Shown here one piece after another: positions 1-7,830 of a stretch of 18,314 nt of DNA. Origin of the DNA: an uncultured bacterium (lineage in GTDB: Bacteria; Bacteroidota; Bacteroidia; Bacteroidales; Marinifilaceae). The stretch spans positions 1 to 18,314 of the forward strand of contig CAJMQA010000027.1 of assembly GCA_905215395.1 (NCBI GenBank), given 5' to 3'. Both the position numbers and the translations under genes were made by a program. The notes below the pieces were generated by a model, which saw nothing but the letters and a program-made list of their open reading frames with translations, had not been told where the DNA came from and made no database searches. Each line of letters opens with the position of its first letter. Position 1 is the first letter of the stretch.

Positions 1-62
1 TGGCAGGCAACGGACAACAAGCCTATTGCCACTCCGGCATATATAAACCATTTCATCCTCAT
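1..62 (-). CDS. N-terminus of a lipoprotein, cut by the left window edge
   Basis: Only the first 20 codons are inside the window. They read MRMKWFIYAGVAIGLLSVAC, a complete lipoprotein signal peptide with a short positive N-region, a hydrophobic core and the lipobox LSVAC, so the mature protein should be lipidated at Cys20. Translation could instead start at the second ATG (56-54). The gene begins 5 nt after the FAS1-like gene at 68-745, so it is likely in the same operon. In the right-hand paralogous locus the gene at this place is the coiled-coil lipoprotein (13262-14065), which also starts Met-basic-Met-Lys and has its lipid Cys at position 20. This gene may therefore be its counterpart, but the visible part is only a signal peptide and cannot prove homology. 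Confidence 0.72.
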   Translation of the reverse strand, partial: MRMKWFIYAGVAIGLLSVAC

Positions 63-67
63 CAATT

Positions 68-745
68 CTAAATATTAATAAATCGGTAATCATTGTTCAT
101 AGCCATCACCACCCCGTTATTCGTTTGAATATCGGTAGAAGCAACGCGTTGGCTGTCGGTATTTTTTTGATTATCACTGGCTATCCAAAGTGAAATCTCT
201 CCGGTATTCGGCACTTCGTGATAATCTTCCCGTTGTGTCCAGACAAAAAGTGTCCCCCGCATGGCTTTCAATGTTATACCATCTACTTTTTCCCAGGTAG
301 AAACCCCAGCCTGCAATTTACGTAAACGCTTCCCTGGAGGAATATTCACCAGCATCAACCGTTGGGGGACCACCAGTCTTTGGAGCAGATCCCGGCATCT
401 CCTTTTCGGAATGTCAGTAATTGTGTGCCAGTACTCCGGATCATCTTTGTCCAGATTCTTATTGTGGTCCATCATACTCCGCCGTATGCTGTAATTAGTT
501 AATCCGAAGAAGGTAATCTGCTTATACTCGCTTTTCCCTTCAAAAATATCCCGCATCCCTGCATGTTCGATCATCAGCATCACCGAATCCCAGTCGCGGG
601 GTTGTTTTTTAAAGTAATCCCACATTGAACAATCGTGAACCCCATTAGCCAGCCCACCGTCGATATAGTTGTATTGCGTACACGAACACAGGTTGATAAT
701 AAACAGCAGTAATGCCCCTTTACACAGATAATTTATTGTTGCCAT
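68..745 (-). CDS. FAS1 (fasciclin)-like lipoprotein, left-hand locus
   Basis: A 225-residue lipoprotein with a signal peptide and lipobox LCSC (lipid Cys22). The mature part resembles a divergent fasciclin/FAS1 domain: ITFFGLTNYSIRR near residues 77-89 matches the early FAS1 motif (TFFAPTN type), and the C-terminal DIQTNNGVVMAMNND (about 205-219) matches the closing motif in which an Asn-Gly-Val segment precedes the last strand. FAS1 domains usually mediate adhesion or protein and ligand binding. In Bacteroidetes such lipoproteins often accompany SusCD pairs, so an accessory substrate-binding role is inferred. The start overlaps the susD stop by 13 nt, which suggests translational coupling. 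The protein is clearly paralogous to the one at 14080-14751; both share YNYIDGG, NGVHDC, SLWIAS and two Cys (39 and 117 here). The FAS1 call is by motif only; an unnamed Bacteroidetes family is the alternative. Confidence 0.8.
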   Translation of the reverse strand: MATINYLCKGALLLFIINLCSCTQYNYIDGGLANGVHDCSMWDYFKKQPRDWDSVMLMIEHAGMRDIFEGKSEYKQITFFGLTNYSIRRSMMDHNKNLDKDDPEYWHTITDIPKRRCRDLLQRLVVPQRLMLVNIPPGKRLRKLQAGVSTWEKVDGITLKAMRGTLFVWTQREDYHEVPNTGEISLWIASDNQKNTDSQRVASTDIQTNNGVVMAMNNDYRFINI

Positions 746-2286
746 GACCAGTATGTATTTTGTTTCATTAATGGATTCTTTGCAAACGAACGGGTTGCCA
801 CCGGCAGGTATAAAGCTCCGTTCTTTACGTCTTCATCCGTCAGACTTTTATAATGTCCCAATAATTCCTCGCGGAAATAACCATTCCGGACGATATCGTA
901 ATACCGCTGTCCCTCACCGAACAGTTCGCGCTCACGTTCACGAAAAATTTCTTTCCGTAATAACTCAGTCTCCTGAGGTCCGGAATATTTGTCCAACCCT
1001 GCACGCTCCCTGACCCGGTCAAGATCGGCAACAGCACCACCGACATTATTCTGACGTGCCCGGCATTCCGCCCTCAGCAAGATCAGGTCGGCCAGGCGCC
1101 AGATCACCCGGTTGCCTTTCATGGCCACCACAACCCCCTGCTGCCCCTCAATCACATCCGGATTGGTCGTCTCATAAGGCTCGTCCCATTTGGTCAGGAA
1201 TGCATAATCTGAATAAACTGAATCCTTGCTGGACTCGCTCACCGGATAGGCCACTTTCCCCAATTTATACCAATATTTTTCAAGGCGCTGATCCTGTTTC
1301 TCCGGGTAAATTTTACGTACAGTCTCTACCATTATGCGAGGAGAATTTACATCTGTCTCTACTTCCTGCGGATCAGAAGTCAGGTAAGGATAAGAAACCA
1401 ATGTCAACCCCGGATAATAGGTCTGAAATTCCAGCTCATTATACCAATCCAGATCCATTTCATTGAGTTCTATACTAAAAATAGTCTCAATGCTTTCCCG
1501 TTTATCCCCCAGCGTATTCTGCTGAAGCAGCTTAATATCACCCTCCAGGTCATAATATCCCGCTTTCCCGTCGATCACCTCTGAAGCATAGGCTTCCGCT
1601 TTTTGCCAATATTCTGCTTTCTGATACAATCCTCCCATCCAGGCATAGATATTCGCCAACAAAGTATTTACTGTACCCAAACTCGCATACTGTTTCGACT
1701 TTATCAGTGTCCCACGGCTATCAGTCAAAGCTTCATACTTAGGTAAGCTAAGGGCAATCTCAGCACAACGGATGGCTTCAGCAAGAACATCTTCGGCCGG
1801 ACTTTTTCCTATAGCTTCCGTATTTTCCGTTCCCGGAGAAATCGGTACATCTCCCCATTTGCGGGCCAGCTCAAAATAAGCGAATGCTTTGGCAAAATTG
1901 GCCTGAGCAATCCAATAATCCGCCCGTTTTCCCGTGACATTTTCGAAACGGAAACGATTCTCTTCCATCAAATTGGCCAGATAAATAATTCTGTAATATT
2001 TACTCCAGCTCTCATTCTGTGCAAAAAAATCCTTAGGTTCCAGTTTCCGGAGTCCTTCCATACTTCCCGCCTGATCACACTGAAGACCGCAATACCCGAA
2101 TACATCCAGCCTGTAAAAGGCAGCTACAGATCTTTCAGCTACAAATACAGAAACCATCAAACGTTCCAGATCCTCTTCACTTTTAAAATATCCCTGTAAA
2201 GTAACCGATTTTTCAGAAGTCACATCCAGCCAGTCATTACAAGACAACAATGGCAGGAATAATAATATCATCCATACTTTTTTCAT
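733..2286 (-). CDS. SusD/RagB-family outer-membrane lipoprotein, left-hand locus
   Basis: A 517-residue SusD/RagB protein of normal family length. The signal peptide ends in the lipobox LLSC, giving lipid Cys16, followed by NDWLDVTSEKSVTL, the usual SusD N-terminal segment. The helical, TPR-like core contains WIAQANFAKAFAYFELARKWGDVP near residues 125-148. The C-terminal RagB/SusD domain carries RVIWRLADLILLRAECRAR and ELFGEGQRYYDIVRNGY, both family hallmarks. SusD proteins form the surface lid over the SusC barrel, bind substrate and open for import. The gene starts 10 nt after the susC stop and overlaps the FAS1-like gene by 13 nt. It is strongly similar to the susD at 14739-16292, nearly identical in the C-terminal motifs and more divergent in the middle, where substrate contacts are expected. 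Substrate is unknown; the absence of glycan enzymes makes a RagB-like peptide role plausible. Confidence 0.96.
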   Translation of the reverse strand: MKKVWMILLFLPLLSCNDWLDVTSEKSVTLQGYFKSEEDLERLMVSVFVAERSVAAFYRLDVFGYCGLQCDQAGSMEGLRKLEPKDFFAQNESWSKYYRIIYLANLMEENRFRFENVTGKRADYWIAQANFAKAFAYFELARKWGDVPISPGTENTEAIGKSPAEDVLAEAIRCAEIALSLPKYEALTDSRGTLIKSKQYASLGTVNTLLANIYAWMGGLYQKAEYWQKAEAYASEVIDGKAGYYDLEGDIKLLQQNTLGDKRESIETIFSIELNEMDLDWYNELEFQTYYPGLTLVSYPYLTSDPQEVETDVNSPRIMVETVRKIYPEKQDQRLEKYWYKLGKVAYPVSESSKDSVYSDYAFLTKWDEPYETTNPDVIEGQQGVVVAMKGNRVIWRLADLILLRAECRARQNNVGGAVADLDRVRERAGLDKYSGPQETELLRKEIFRERERELFGEGQRYYDIVRNGYFREELLGHYKSLTDEDVKNGALYLPVATRSFAKNPLMKQNTYWSWQQ

Positions 2287-2296
2287 ACCTCTTCTA

Positions 2297-5200
2297 TTAA
2301 AAATTCAACGTCAGACCTACTGTAAACTTCCGGGGCAAAGGATAGGAGCCCAGCAAGTCCTTTCCTGACATAATATCTACAATTTCAGGATCCATTCCGG
2401 AATAATTGGTCAGTATAAAAAGATTTTCGCACGTGAGAAACAATCTTGCTCCTGAGATTCCCATTCTTTTTGCCGCTTTCTCGTGCAGGTTATATCCCAG
2501 AGTCAACTGTTTCAAGCGGATCATATTGACCTTTTCGATGTCACAGTCGAAATTTCCGGAGAACGATACATTATTTTTATCGTATAATTGTAATCGTGGA
2601 TAATCGGGATGAACCGACTCCGGACCTTCCCAAAAAGTTGCCTTCCCAAAATCCAGCATCAGAGTACCACCATAGGCACTTGGAGTCAGGCTAAGATCGT
2701 CATACTGCTTGATGATGTGACGTCCCAGGGAGTAATTGAAAAAGATATTCAGATCAAACTGCTTCCAGCGAATTTCGTTAATGATCCCTCCGTGTGCAAG
2801 AGGAAGAGGACTGGCTGCATAATAAGTGTCAGCTTCTGAGATTTTACCATCTCCGTTCAAATCCACCAAGCGGCGCATGCCTTGAAAAAAGATACCGTCC
2901 ACATTATCTACATAATACAAAGGCATATATTTTCCGTTTGCCTGATAGTATCGCCTCACTTCATCCAGTGAATTATAAAACCCCTCTGCTTTATAAGCCT
3001 TGATCTGGTTCAACGGTTTTCCGATGACAGCACTATTGTAATCATAGCCATCAATCGTTTTTTCGAAGCGATTCCAGTTCCGGGAAATATTGAATTTCAT
3101 ACGCCAGGAAACAGCCGATTGCCTGAAAATATCTGCTGTCAGCTCCATTTCCAGTCCTTCATTCGAAACGTCCAGACCATTCTGCCATTGAAAAGTGTGC
3201 AAACTGATATCTCCGGGAATATCTACAGTCCGCAATTGTCCCTTGGTGTAACGGTAGTAATAATCCAGGGTCATTTTCAAGCGGTGATCCAAAAAATTCA
3301 GATCTAATCCGAAATCATACTGGCTGGTCTCTTCCCAAGTCAATTTCCGGTTAATCACTCCCCCGGATTCATCAGGCTGCATTCCTATCTGGCCCATCCA
3401 GGCAGACTGCGAATCTTTCATCAACCCCTGAGCCAAATAAGGCTGGCTGAATTTCTGTCCGGATTTTCCCCAGCTCGCCCGGACTTTTCCAAAACTTAAC
3501 CAATACAACGGTTTTAGAAAAGGTTCCTCTGAAAAGGCCCATCCCAAAGCAAAGGATGGGAAGGTGGCCCAACGAACCTTTTCACCGAATACCGATGAAC
3601 CATCCCGGCGGATGGTCGTCTCGAACATATACTTTTCCTTAAAATTATAACTCAGACGTCCGAAATAACTCATCATCCGCTGTTCTTCAAAATTCGAAGA
3701 ATAACCGAAAGCAGGTTCATATGAGCCTCCTCCCCGGTCTATTAAGCCCTGTCCGTTTCCCCAGATCCCCTGAACATAGTGTATTTTATCGTCGGGTCCT
3801 CCCTTACCGGAACCATCATTGGAAAAATACTGATCTTTCTGAAACGACAAACCGGCTAACAAATCGAAATTGTGCTTCCCATACAGAGTAAAACGATAAC
3901 TTAATAAATTTTCATTCAACAAAGATATATTCCGCCCTATGCTTCCTGTGGATAAGGACAGATGCCTGTTTTTATCCATAGTGGAGGGCTCAAAAGTATT
4001 CTGATTTTGCTGATCAAAATCACCCCCTGCTGTGACTTTCAAGTGTAAATCTTTTAAAATTTCATAATCCAGCACCAGATTATAACGAACCCCATAACCA
4101 TGATTTTTCTCGGCTACACTTCGTAACCTCTCCAGTAACTCCTCTTTTACATACGATTCTCCCGGTAAAAGAGTGGATTCCGTTCTGGGATCCACAGAAA
4201 CTCCTTCAATTTTACTGGCAGAACCCGAAGTGTTTTTACTACGGTCGGTATATGTCAGGGATATCTGATTGTCGATCCGTAACCGTTTACTTGGGAAGGC
4301 TGTCAGATTCGTCAGTACATTCACCCGACGGTAATCACTACCGATAGCAATACCCTCCTCACTGTAGTATCCGGCACCGATCATATAGCGGAATTTATCC
4401 GATCCTCCGGAAGCCTGAATATTGGCATTTAACACCTTAGCCGTACGATAAGTGTACTTCCACCAATCCGTGGAATTATTATAAAAAGAATTCAGGCTAT
4501 CCTGTAATGCGTAGGCATTCTTGCTCCCCGAGGCATCACCCCAGAACCAATCGAACATGGGTTTATTACTCCCTGCCCCAAAATTATAAATTTCCTCATA
4601 GGAAACAGGCATCACCCAGTGGCCTTCCTCGTTTATATAAGGTGCTATAGCATTCCGTAATCCCTGTATATGATATTTACGTTCTGCATTCCCTCCTGTC
4701 TGTACCGGAGTTGAAGGAAGCCAGGAGGCGGAATACGACATATTGGCGGTAAACAGGGCTTTCCCGGCCTTTCCTTTTTTTGTTGTAATCAATACAACCC
4801 CATTCCCGGCTCGTGAACCATAGATGGCGGCCGAGGCAGCATCTTTCAATACTTCAATAGATTCGATCATCGAAGGATCAATGTTTGAGAGGGTATTCGT
4901 ACCCGTAATCGGGGATGTAAAAGCCTGGATGGGCACTCCGTCGACAACATACAGGGGTGTTCCATAATCCCGATCCTGGCCTTCACCCTCATTGTCGTTT
5001 GCAGCACCCCGGACCATAAACGAATTATACCCCCGGATAGCTATAACAGAACCTCCACCACCCGGTGAACCCGAAACATTGTTCACCTCCACCCCCGCCA
5101 TATGGCCTTGCAACAGATTCTCCAGACTATGGGTAGGAAGCTCTTTAATATCGTCTGCTTTCACCGAAGAAATAGCACTCACCATAGTTCGTTTTTTCTG

Positions 5201-5845
5201 CGAACCGTAAGCAATGACTTGCACTTCATCCAAAGCTGCCACATTTTCCTCCATTTTCACGGTCAGAGGCTTTGTACCTGCAAAAGGAACTTTCTTTTCC
5301 TTATATCCAATGAAAGTAAAACGTAAGATACCCTTTTCAATCGGTAGACGCAAAGTAAAATTACCATCCAAATCTGAAGCCACCCCGGCAGAAGTTCCCT
5401 CAACCCGTACCGTTACCCCCGGTAAAGGTTCATTTTTCTCGTTCACGACTTTCCCCTGAATACGGTATTCCTTTACCGCCTGAGGTTTGGGTTTTATGAC
5501 AATTGTTGTTCCCACCTGTTCATACCGGAAACCACTATGGGACAGGCAATCCTCCAGAATAGTCTTCAAAGGAGCATCTCTAAACTCCCGGTCGATACGG
5601 CAAGGATCGCTTTTCACCGCCGCAGTGTTGTATACAAAGGTCATCTGGCTATGCTTCCCCAAATATTCAAACACTTCGCTTAAAGTAGAATTTTTAAAAT
5701 TAACAGTAAAAGCGGGAGCAGGAACCTGAGCAAAAGTCCAGCCGGACAAGCCCGGAGAGCAGAGGCAGAACAACAGGAAAAGCCTGCGTATCAGATTGTA
5801 CCCTCCCCTCCTCATCCCATTGTAAAGGAATAAGCATTTTTTCAT
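2297..5845 (-). CDS. SusC/RagA-family TonB-dependent transporter with STN signalling domain
   Basis: A complete SusC-type outer-membrane transporter of 1182 residues. Order of parts: signal peptide (cleavage near AQ|VPAP, residue 40), STN domain (about 46-118), carboxypeptidase-regulatory-like domain (about 127-198, with GKVVNEKNEPLPGVTVRVEGT), TonB-box region (DEVQVIAYGSQKK, about 206-218), plug (LYVVDGVPI, IEVLKDAASAAIYGSRAGNG) and a 22-strand-type barrel ending in the typical terminal strand KFTVGLTLNF. A DLNGDGKISEAD motif lies near residue 990, common in SusC proteins. Import is driven by TonB and the lid is the adjacent SusD. The STN domain is the family's contact for a FecR-type anti-sigma factor, and the fecR gene ends only 21 nt upstream, so this transporter probably also senses substrate. 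Translation may start at Met11 (5815), which gives a more usual signal peptide. Substrate unknown. Confidence 0.97.
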   Translation of the reverse strand: MKKCLFLYNGMRRGGYNLIRRLFLLFCLCSPGLSGWTFAQVPAPAFTVNFKNSTLSEVFEYLGKHSQMTFVYNTAAVKSDPCRIDREFRDAPLKTILEDCLSHSGFRYEQVGTTIVIKPKPQAVKEYRIQGKVVNEKNEPLPGVTVRVEGTSAGVASDLDGNFTLRLPIEKGILRFTFIGYKEKKVPFAGTKPLTVKMEENVAALDEVQVIAYGSQKKRTMVSAISSVKADDIKELPTHSLENLLQGHMAGVEVNNVSGSPGGGGSVIAIRGYNSFMVRGAANDNEGEGQDRDYGTPLYVVDGVPIQAFTSPITGTNTLSNIDPSMIESIEVLKDAASAAIYGSRAGNGVVLITTKKGKAGKALFTANMSYSASWLPSTPVQTGGNAERKYHIQGLRNAIAPYINEEGHWVMPVSYEEIYNFGAGSNKPMFDWFWGDASGSKNAYALQDSLNSFYNNSTDWWKYTYRTAKVLNANIQASGGSDKFRYMIGAGYYSEEGIAIGSDYRRVNVLTNLTAFPSKRLRIDNQISLTYTDRSKNTSGSASKIEGVSVDPRTESTLLPGESYVKEELLERLRSVAEKNHGYGVRYNLVLDYEILKDLHLKVTAGGDFDQQNQNTFEPSTMDKNRHLSLSTGSIGRNISLLNENLLSYRFTLYGKHNFDLLAGLSFQKDQYFSNDGSGKGGPDDKIHYVQGIWGNGQGLIDRGGGSYEPAFGYSSNFEEQRMMSYFGRLSYNFKEKYMFETTIRRDGSSVFGEKVRWATFPSFALGWAFSEEPFLKPLYWLSFGKVRASWGKSGQKFSQPYLAQGLMKDSQSAWMGQIGMQPDESGGVINRKLTWEETSQYDFGLDLNFLDHRLKMTLDYYYRYTKGQLRTVDIPGDISLHTFQWQNGLDVSNEGLEMELTADIFRQSAVSWRMKFNISRNWNRFEKTIDGYDYNSAVIGKPLNQIKAYKAEGFYNSLDEVRRYYQANGKYMPLYYVDNVDGIFFQGMRRLVDLNGDGKISEADTYYAASPLPLAHGGIINEIRWKQFDLNIFFNYSLGRHIIKQYDDLSLTPSAYGGTLMLDFGKATFWEGPESVHPDYPRLQLYDKNNVSFSGNFDCDIEKVNMIRLKQLTLGYNLHEKAAKRMGISGARLFLTCENLFILTNYSGMDPEIVDIMSGKDLLGSYPLPRKFTVGLTLNF

Positions 5846-5866
5846 AAGATGTTTGTTTTTAATTAA

Positions 5867-7036
5867 TTATCTATCGATACGGATCCGTTTTTCGTATATT
5901 CTAATGTGTCCTCCGCCTTTCCGGACGTAACTAAAATCATCCGTCCGTACAAGCAATTCCAAAACCTCATCGACGGTGGAAAAACGAGGAATAATGGCCG
6001 TATAAGTCAAATTGCCCAATTCCGGATTTTCGAAATCAAACGTGAGATCATACCAGTCGGCCAATTCACTCATGATTGCGTACAAGGTAACATCCTGAAA
6101 AGCAAACTGATTTTTCTTCCAGGCAATGTAATAACGGACATCCACCTCCCGGGAGCGAATCCCCGATTTCAGGGTGGCAACAGCTTGCTCTCCGGGACGA
6201 AGTATAACGGGATCGTGCTTCTGATCCTGCATTTTCACAGAGCCTTCCACCAATGTAGTAATACAAGGACGATCTTGATAAGCATTGACATTAAACTGTG
6301 TCCCCAGGACTTCAATCCGGGCTTTTTTTGTATCCACAATAAAAGGGCAGCGCTGATTTTTTGTCACTTCGAAATAGGCTTCCCCAGTCAGATAAACCTT
6401 GCGTTCATTCTCTCCGAAAACTTCAGGATAGCGCAATTCACTCCCGGCATTCAGCCACACCCGGGTGCTATCGGCAAGTATTATTTCTATTTTCCCATGT
6501 GTAGAAGTTGCCAAGACATTGTATTTCAGTGAGGCCGGAATATCCTGAATGTTTAAATCCGGCACGCTTTTTATTTTCCCGGACTCCTGAAGCGAAATTT
6601 CCTTTATGGAATCCGCCAGATAAATGGTTTTTCCCTCGGGAGTGCGCAAAAAAGTCTGATTTTCTTCCGGCAATTGCACCAGAAAAGGAGTTTTTATGGG
6701 GAATTGTTCCTGTGAAAAAAACAATTGCGAGCCGATTCCGATGCTCAATACCGCAGCAACTCCAATGGTTATCTTCCAAAGATGCCGGTATTTTCTCCTC
6801 CGGATCCTTTTTCGTAGCTCCTGAAATTGGCCCTCTTTATCCAGATAATGGACATGGATCAGGTCTTTATACAAACGGTCTGATTCCTTCAAAGATGACA
6901 AGAAAACTCCATTGTCCTCACTCTCCAGCCATGAATCCAGGATTTCCTGTTCATCCTGTGAAATCTCATGCTTCAGGTATTTGTAAATCAATTCACTAAT
7001 CAATAAATCTGTCTCTATTTTATTTTTCATCTCCAT
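5867..7036 (-). CDS. FecR-family anti-sigma factor
   Basis: A 389-residue FecR-type regulator of normal Bacteroidetes layout. Residues 1-82 form a cytoplasmic, charged, helical anti-sigma domain with ISELIYKYLKHEISQDEQ. One membrane helix spans about 86-107 (WKITIGVAAVLSIGIG). The periplasmic FecR domain (about 172-270) contains ADSTRVWLNAGSELRYP, LTGEAYFEV and VLGTQFNVNAY. The C-terminal part (about 312-381) resembles DUF4974, itself STN-like, with FQDVTLYAIMSELADWYDL. By analogy with FecR systems it holds the sigma factor at the membrane and releases it when the STN domain of the cognate SusC reports bound substrate. It starts 1 nt after the sigma stop codon, and susC follows after 21 nt, which strongly suggests one sensor unit. 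A start at Met3 (7030) is also possible. Confidence 0.96.
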   Translation of the reverse strand: MEMKNKIETDLLISELIYKYLKHEISQDEQEILDSWLESEDNGVFLSSLKESDRLYKDLIHVHYLDKEGQFQELRKRIRRRKYRHLWKITIGVAAVLSIGIGSQLFFSQEQFPIKTPFLVQLPEENQTFLRTPEGKTIYLADSIKEISLQESGKIKSVPDLNIQDIPASLKYNVLATSTHGKIEIILADSTRVWLNAGSELRYPEVFGENERKVYLTGEAYFEVTKNQRCPFIVDTKKARIEVLGTQFNVNAYQDRPCITTLVEGSVKMQDQKHDPVILRPGEQAVATLKSGIRSREVDVRYYIAWKKNQFAFQDVTLYAIMSELADWYDLTFDFENPELGNLTYTAIIPRFSTVDEVLELLVRTDDFSYVRKGGGHIRIYEKRIRIDR

Positions 7037-7037
7037 A

Positions 7038-7613
7038 CTATCTCAAAAATATTTCTAAACCAAACAGACATAAAAATGCCATATTTTCCATATCCGACAA
7101 CCCAATCCGCAACTGCTTGTAAGACTCTTTTTTATGTGTTTTCACCGTATTGATACTCAGCTCCATCTCCCGGGAAATTTCCTCGTAACTTTTCCCTTCC
7201 AGCCTTAGCAACATCACCTTTTGTTTCATATCCGGGAGCTTATAAATCTCCCGCAGAATTCTGGCCCGGATTTCTTCTTCTATGATTATATGATCGATCC
7301 TCACATCATCAGCCAGCACATTTTTCATTTCCGATACATCCTGAGTAGCTTTCATTAATTTTACGTAATTCAGGCATTTATTTTTCAGGATGGTGTAGAG
7401 ATAGGATTTGAAAGCCAGCAAATTCGGAAAGCATCCGGACATTTCCCAAATCGTTACAAAAGTTTCCTGTGCCACATCTTCTCCCATACGTTCATCATTC
7501 AGCAACCGGGCTGCAAAAGCCGAGGAACGGGGGAAAAAGGTATCGAACAAGACCCGGAATACTTTCCGGTCCTGTACCTTTATCTCTTTCATTTCGATCT
7601 GCAGCTTTTCCAT
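7038..7613 (-). CDS. ECF RNA polymerase sigma factor (FecI/RpoE-like)
   Basis: A 191-residue extracytoplasmic-function sigma factor. Region 2 lies near residues 23-90 and includes DERMGEDVAQETFVTIWE and LLAFKSYLYTILKNKCLNYVK, the core-binding and -10-recognition part. Region 4 (about 125-178) has the helix-turn-helix LRLEGKSYEEISREMELSINTVKTHKKES, typical of the Bacteroidetes ECF subfamily that pairs with FecR-type anti-sigmas. The C-terminal end MENMAFLCLFGLEIFLR is unusually hydrophobic; this may be a natural tail of the subfamily and I give it no function. It is first in the left-hand operon behind a TAnnTTTG-type promoter and is followed after 1 nt by fecR. It probably directs transcription of its linked susC operon; which other promoters it uses is unknown. 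Met8 (7592) is an alternative start. Confidence 0.96.
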   Translation of the reverse strand: MEKLQIEMKEIKVQDRKVFRVLFDTFFPRSSAFAARLLNDERMGEDVAQETFVTIWEMSGCFPNLLAFKSYLYTILKNKCLNYVKLMKATQDVSEMKNVLADDVRIDHIIIEEEIRARILREIYKLPDMKQKVMLLRLEGKSYEEISREMELSINTVKTHKKESYKQLRIGLSDMENMAFLCLFGLEIFLR

Positions 7614-7651
7614 AAACCAATGTTTATCTGATGAAAAAAAAATAAATACCT

Positions 7652-7669
7652 ATATTCGTAAATGAATAT
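7652..7669. promoter_or_regulatory. Short inverted repeat at the predicted transcription start of the sigma operon
   Basis: ATATTC (7652-7657) and GAATAT (7664-7669) are perfect 6-nt inverted arms with a 6-nt spacer. They sit just downstream of the predicted -7 element and over the likely transcription start. This could be a small operator or a 5' mRNA hairpin. The arms are short and the region is AT-rich, so chance is a real alternative. Confidence 0.25.
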
Positions 7670-7671
7670 TT

Positions 7672-7703
7672 CAAAATTACTTCTATTTATATAAACAACT
7701 AAA
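7672..7703 (-). promoter_or_regulatory. Predicted Bacteroidetes housekeeping promoter of the sigma-fecR-susCD operon
   Basis: On the minus strand TAATTTTG (7679-7672) matches the Bacteroidetes -7 consensus TAnnTTTG exactly. TTTA (7703-7700) lies 20 nt upstream and matches 3 of 4 bases of the -33 element TTTG. The spacing is in the known range. The predicted start is near 7665, giving a leader of about 50 nt before the sigma ATG. This is the only good match in the only sizeable non-coding gap of the window. It fits the primary sigma factor (ABfr type), so the ECF gene may be transcribed constitutively and controlled mainly by FecR. Confidence 0.6.
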
Positions 7704-7772
7704 GCACCAAAAAAGGGTGAGCTAAAAATGAATTATTTTACAAAAAATTTTTAATAGATTAACTATACCCAT

Positions 7773-7806
7773 AAAAAACGCATCCCAGATCGTAATCTGA
7801 GATGCG
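7773..7806 (-). terminator. Intrinsic terminator of the right-hand operon
   Basis: On the minus strand CGCATCTCAGAT (7806-7795) pairs with ATCTGGGATGCG (7790-7779) around the 4-nt loop TACG, giving a 12-bp stem with one G-U wobble, followed at once by six T (7778-7773). It lies 24 nt after the stop codon of the IPT lipoprotein gene. There is no T-run on the plus strand, so it acts in one direction. It separates the right-hand operon from the sigma-led left-hand operon. Confidence 0.93.
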
Positions 7807-7830
7807 CCATAAAGAAAAATGAACCGGAAA

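Larger units (their letters stand above)
7614..7830. other. Intergenic region between the two loci
   Basis: This 217-nt AT-rich stretch is the only gap above 50 nt in the window. It separates the end of the right-hand operon from the start of the left-hand one and holds the terminator (7773-7806), the predicted promoter (7672-7703), a short inverted repeat (7652-7669) and a run of nine A (7634-7642) in the leader of the sigma gene. I see no small ORF, tRNA, transposon end or riboswitch-like structure in it. Confidence 0.8.

Noticed and set aside
5906..6532. Plus-strand open frame of 208 codons inside the fecR region
   Set aside because: It lies fully antisense to a well-supported FecR gene, has no recognisable domain, and reads like a frame kept open by the codon use of the opposite strand.
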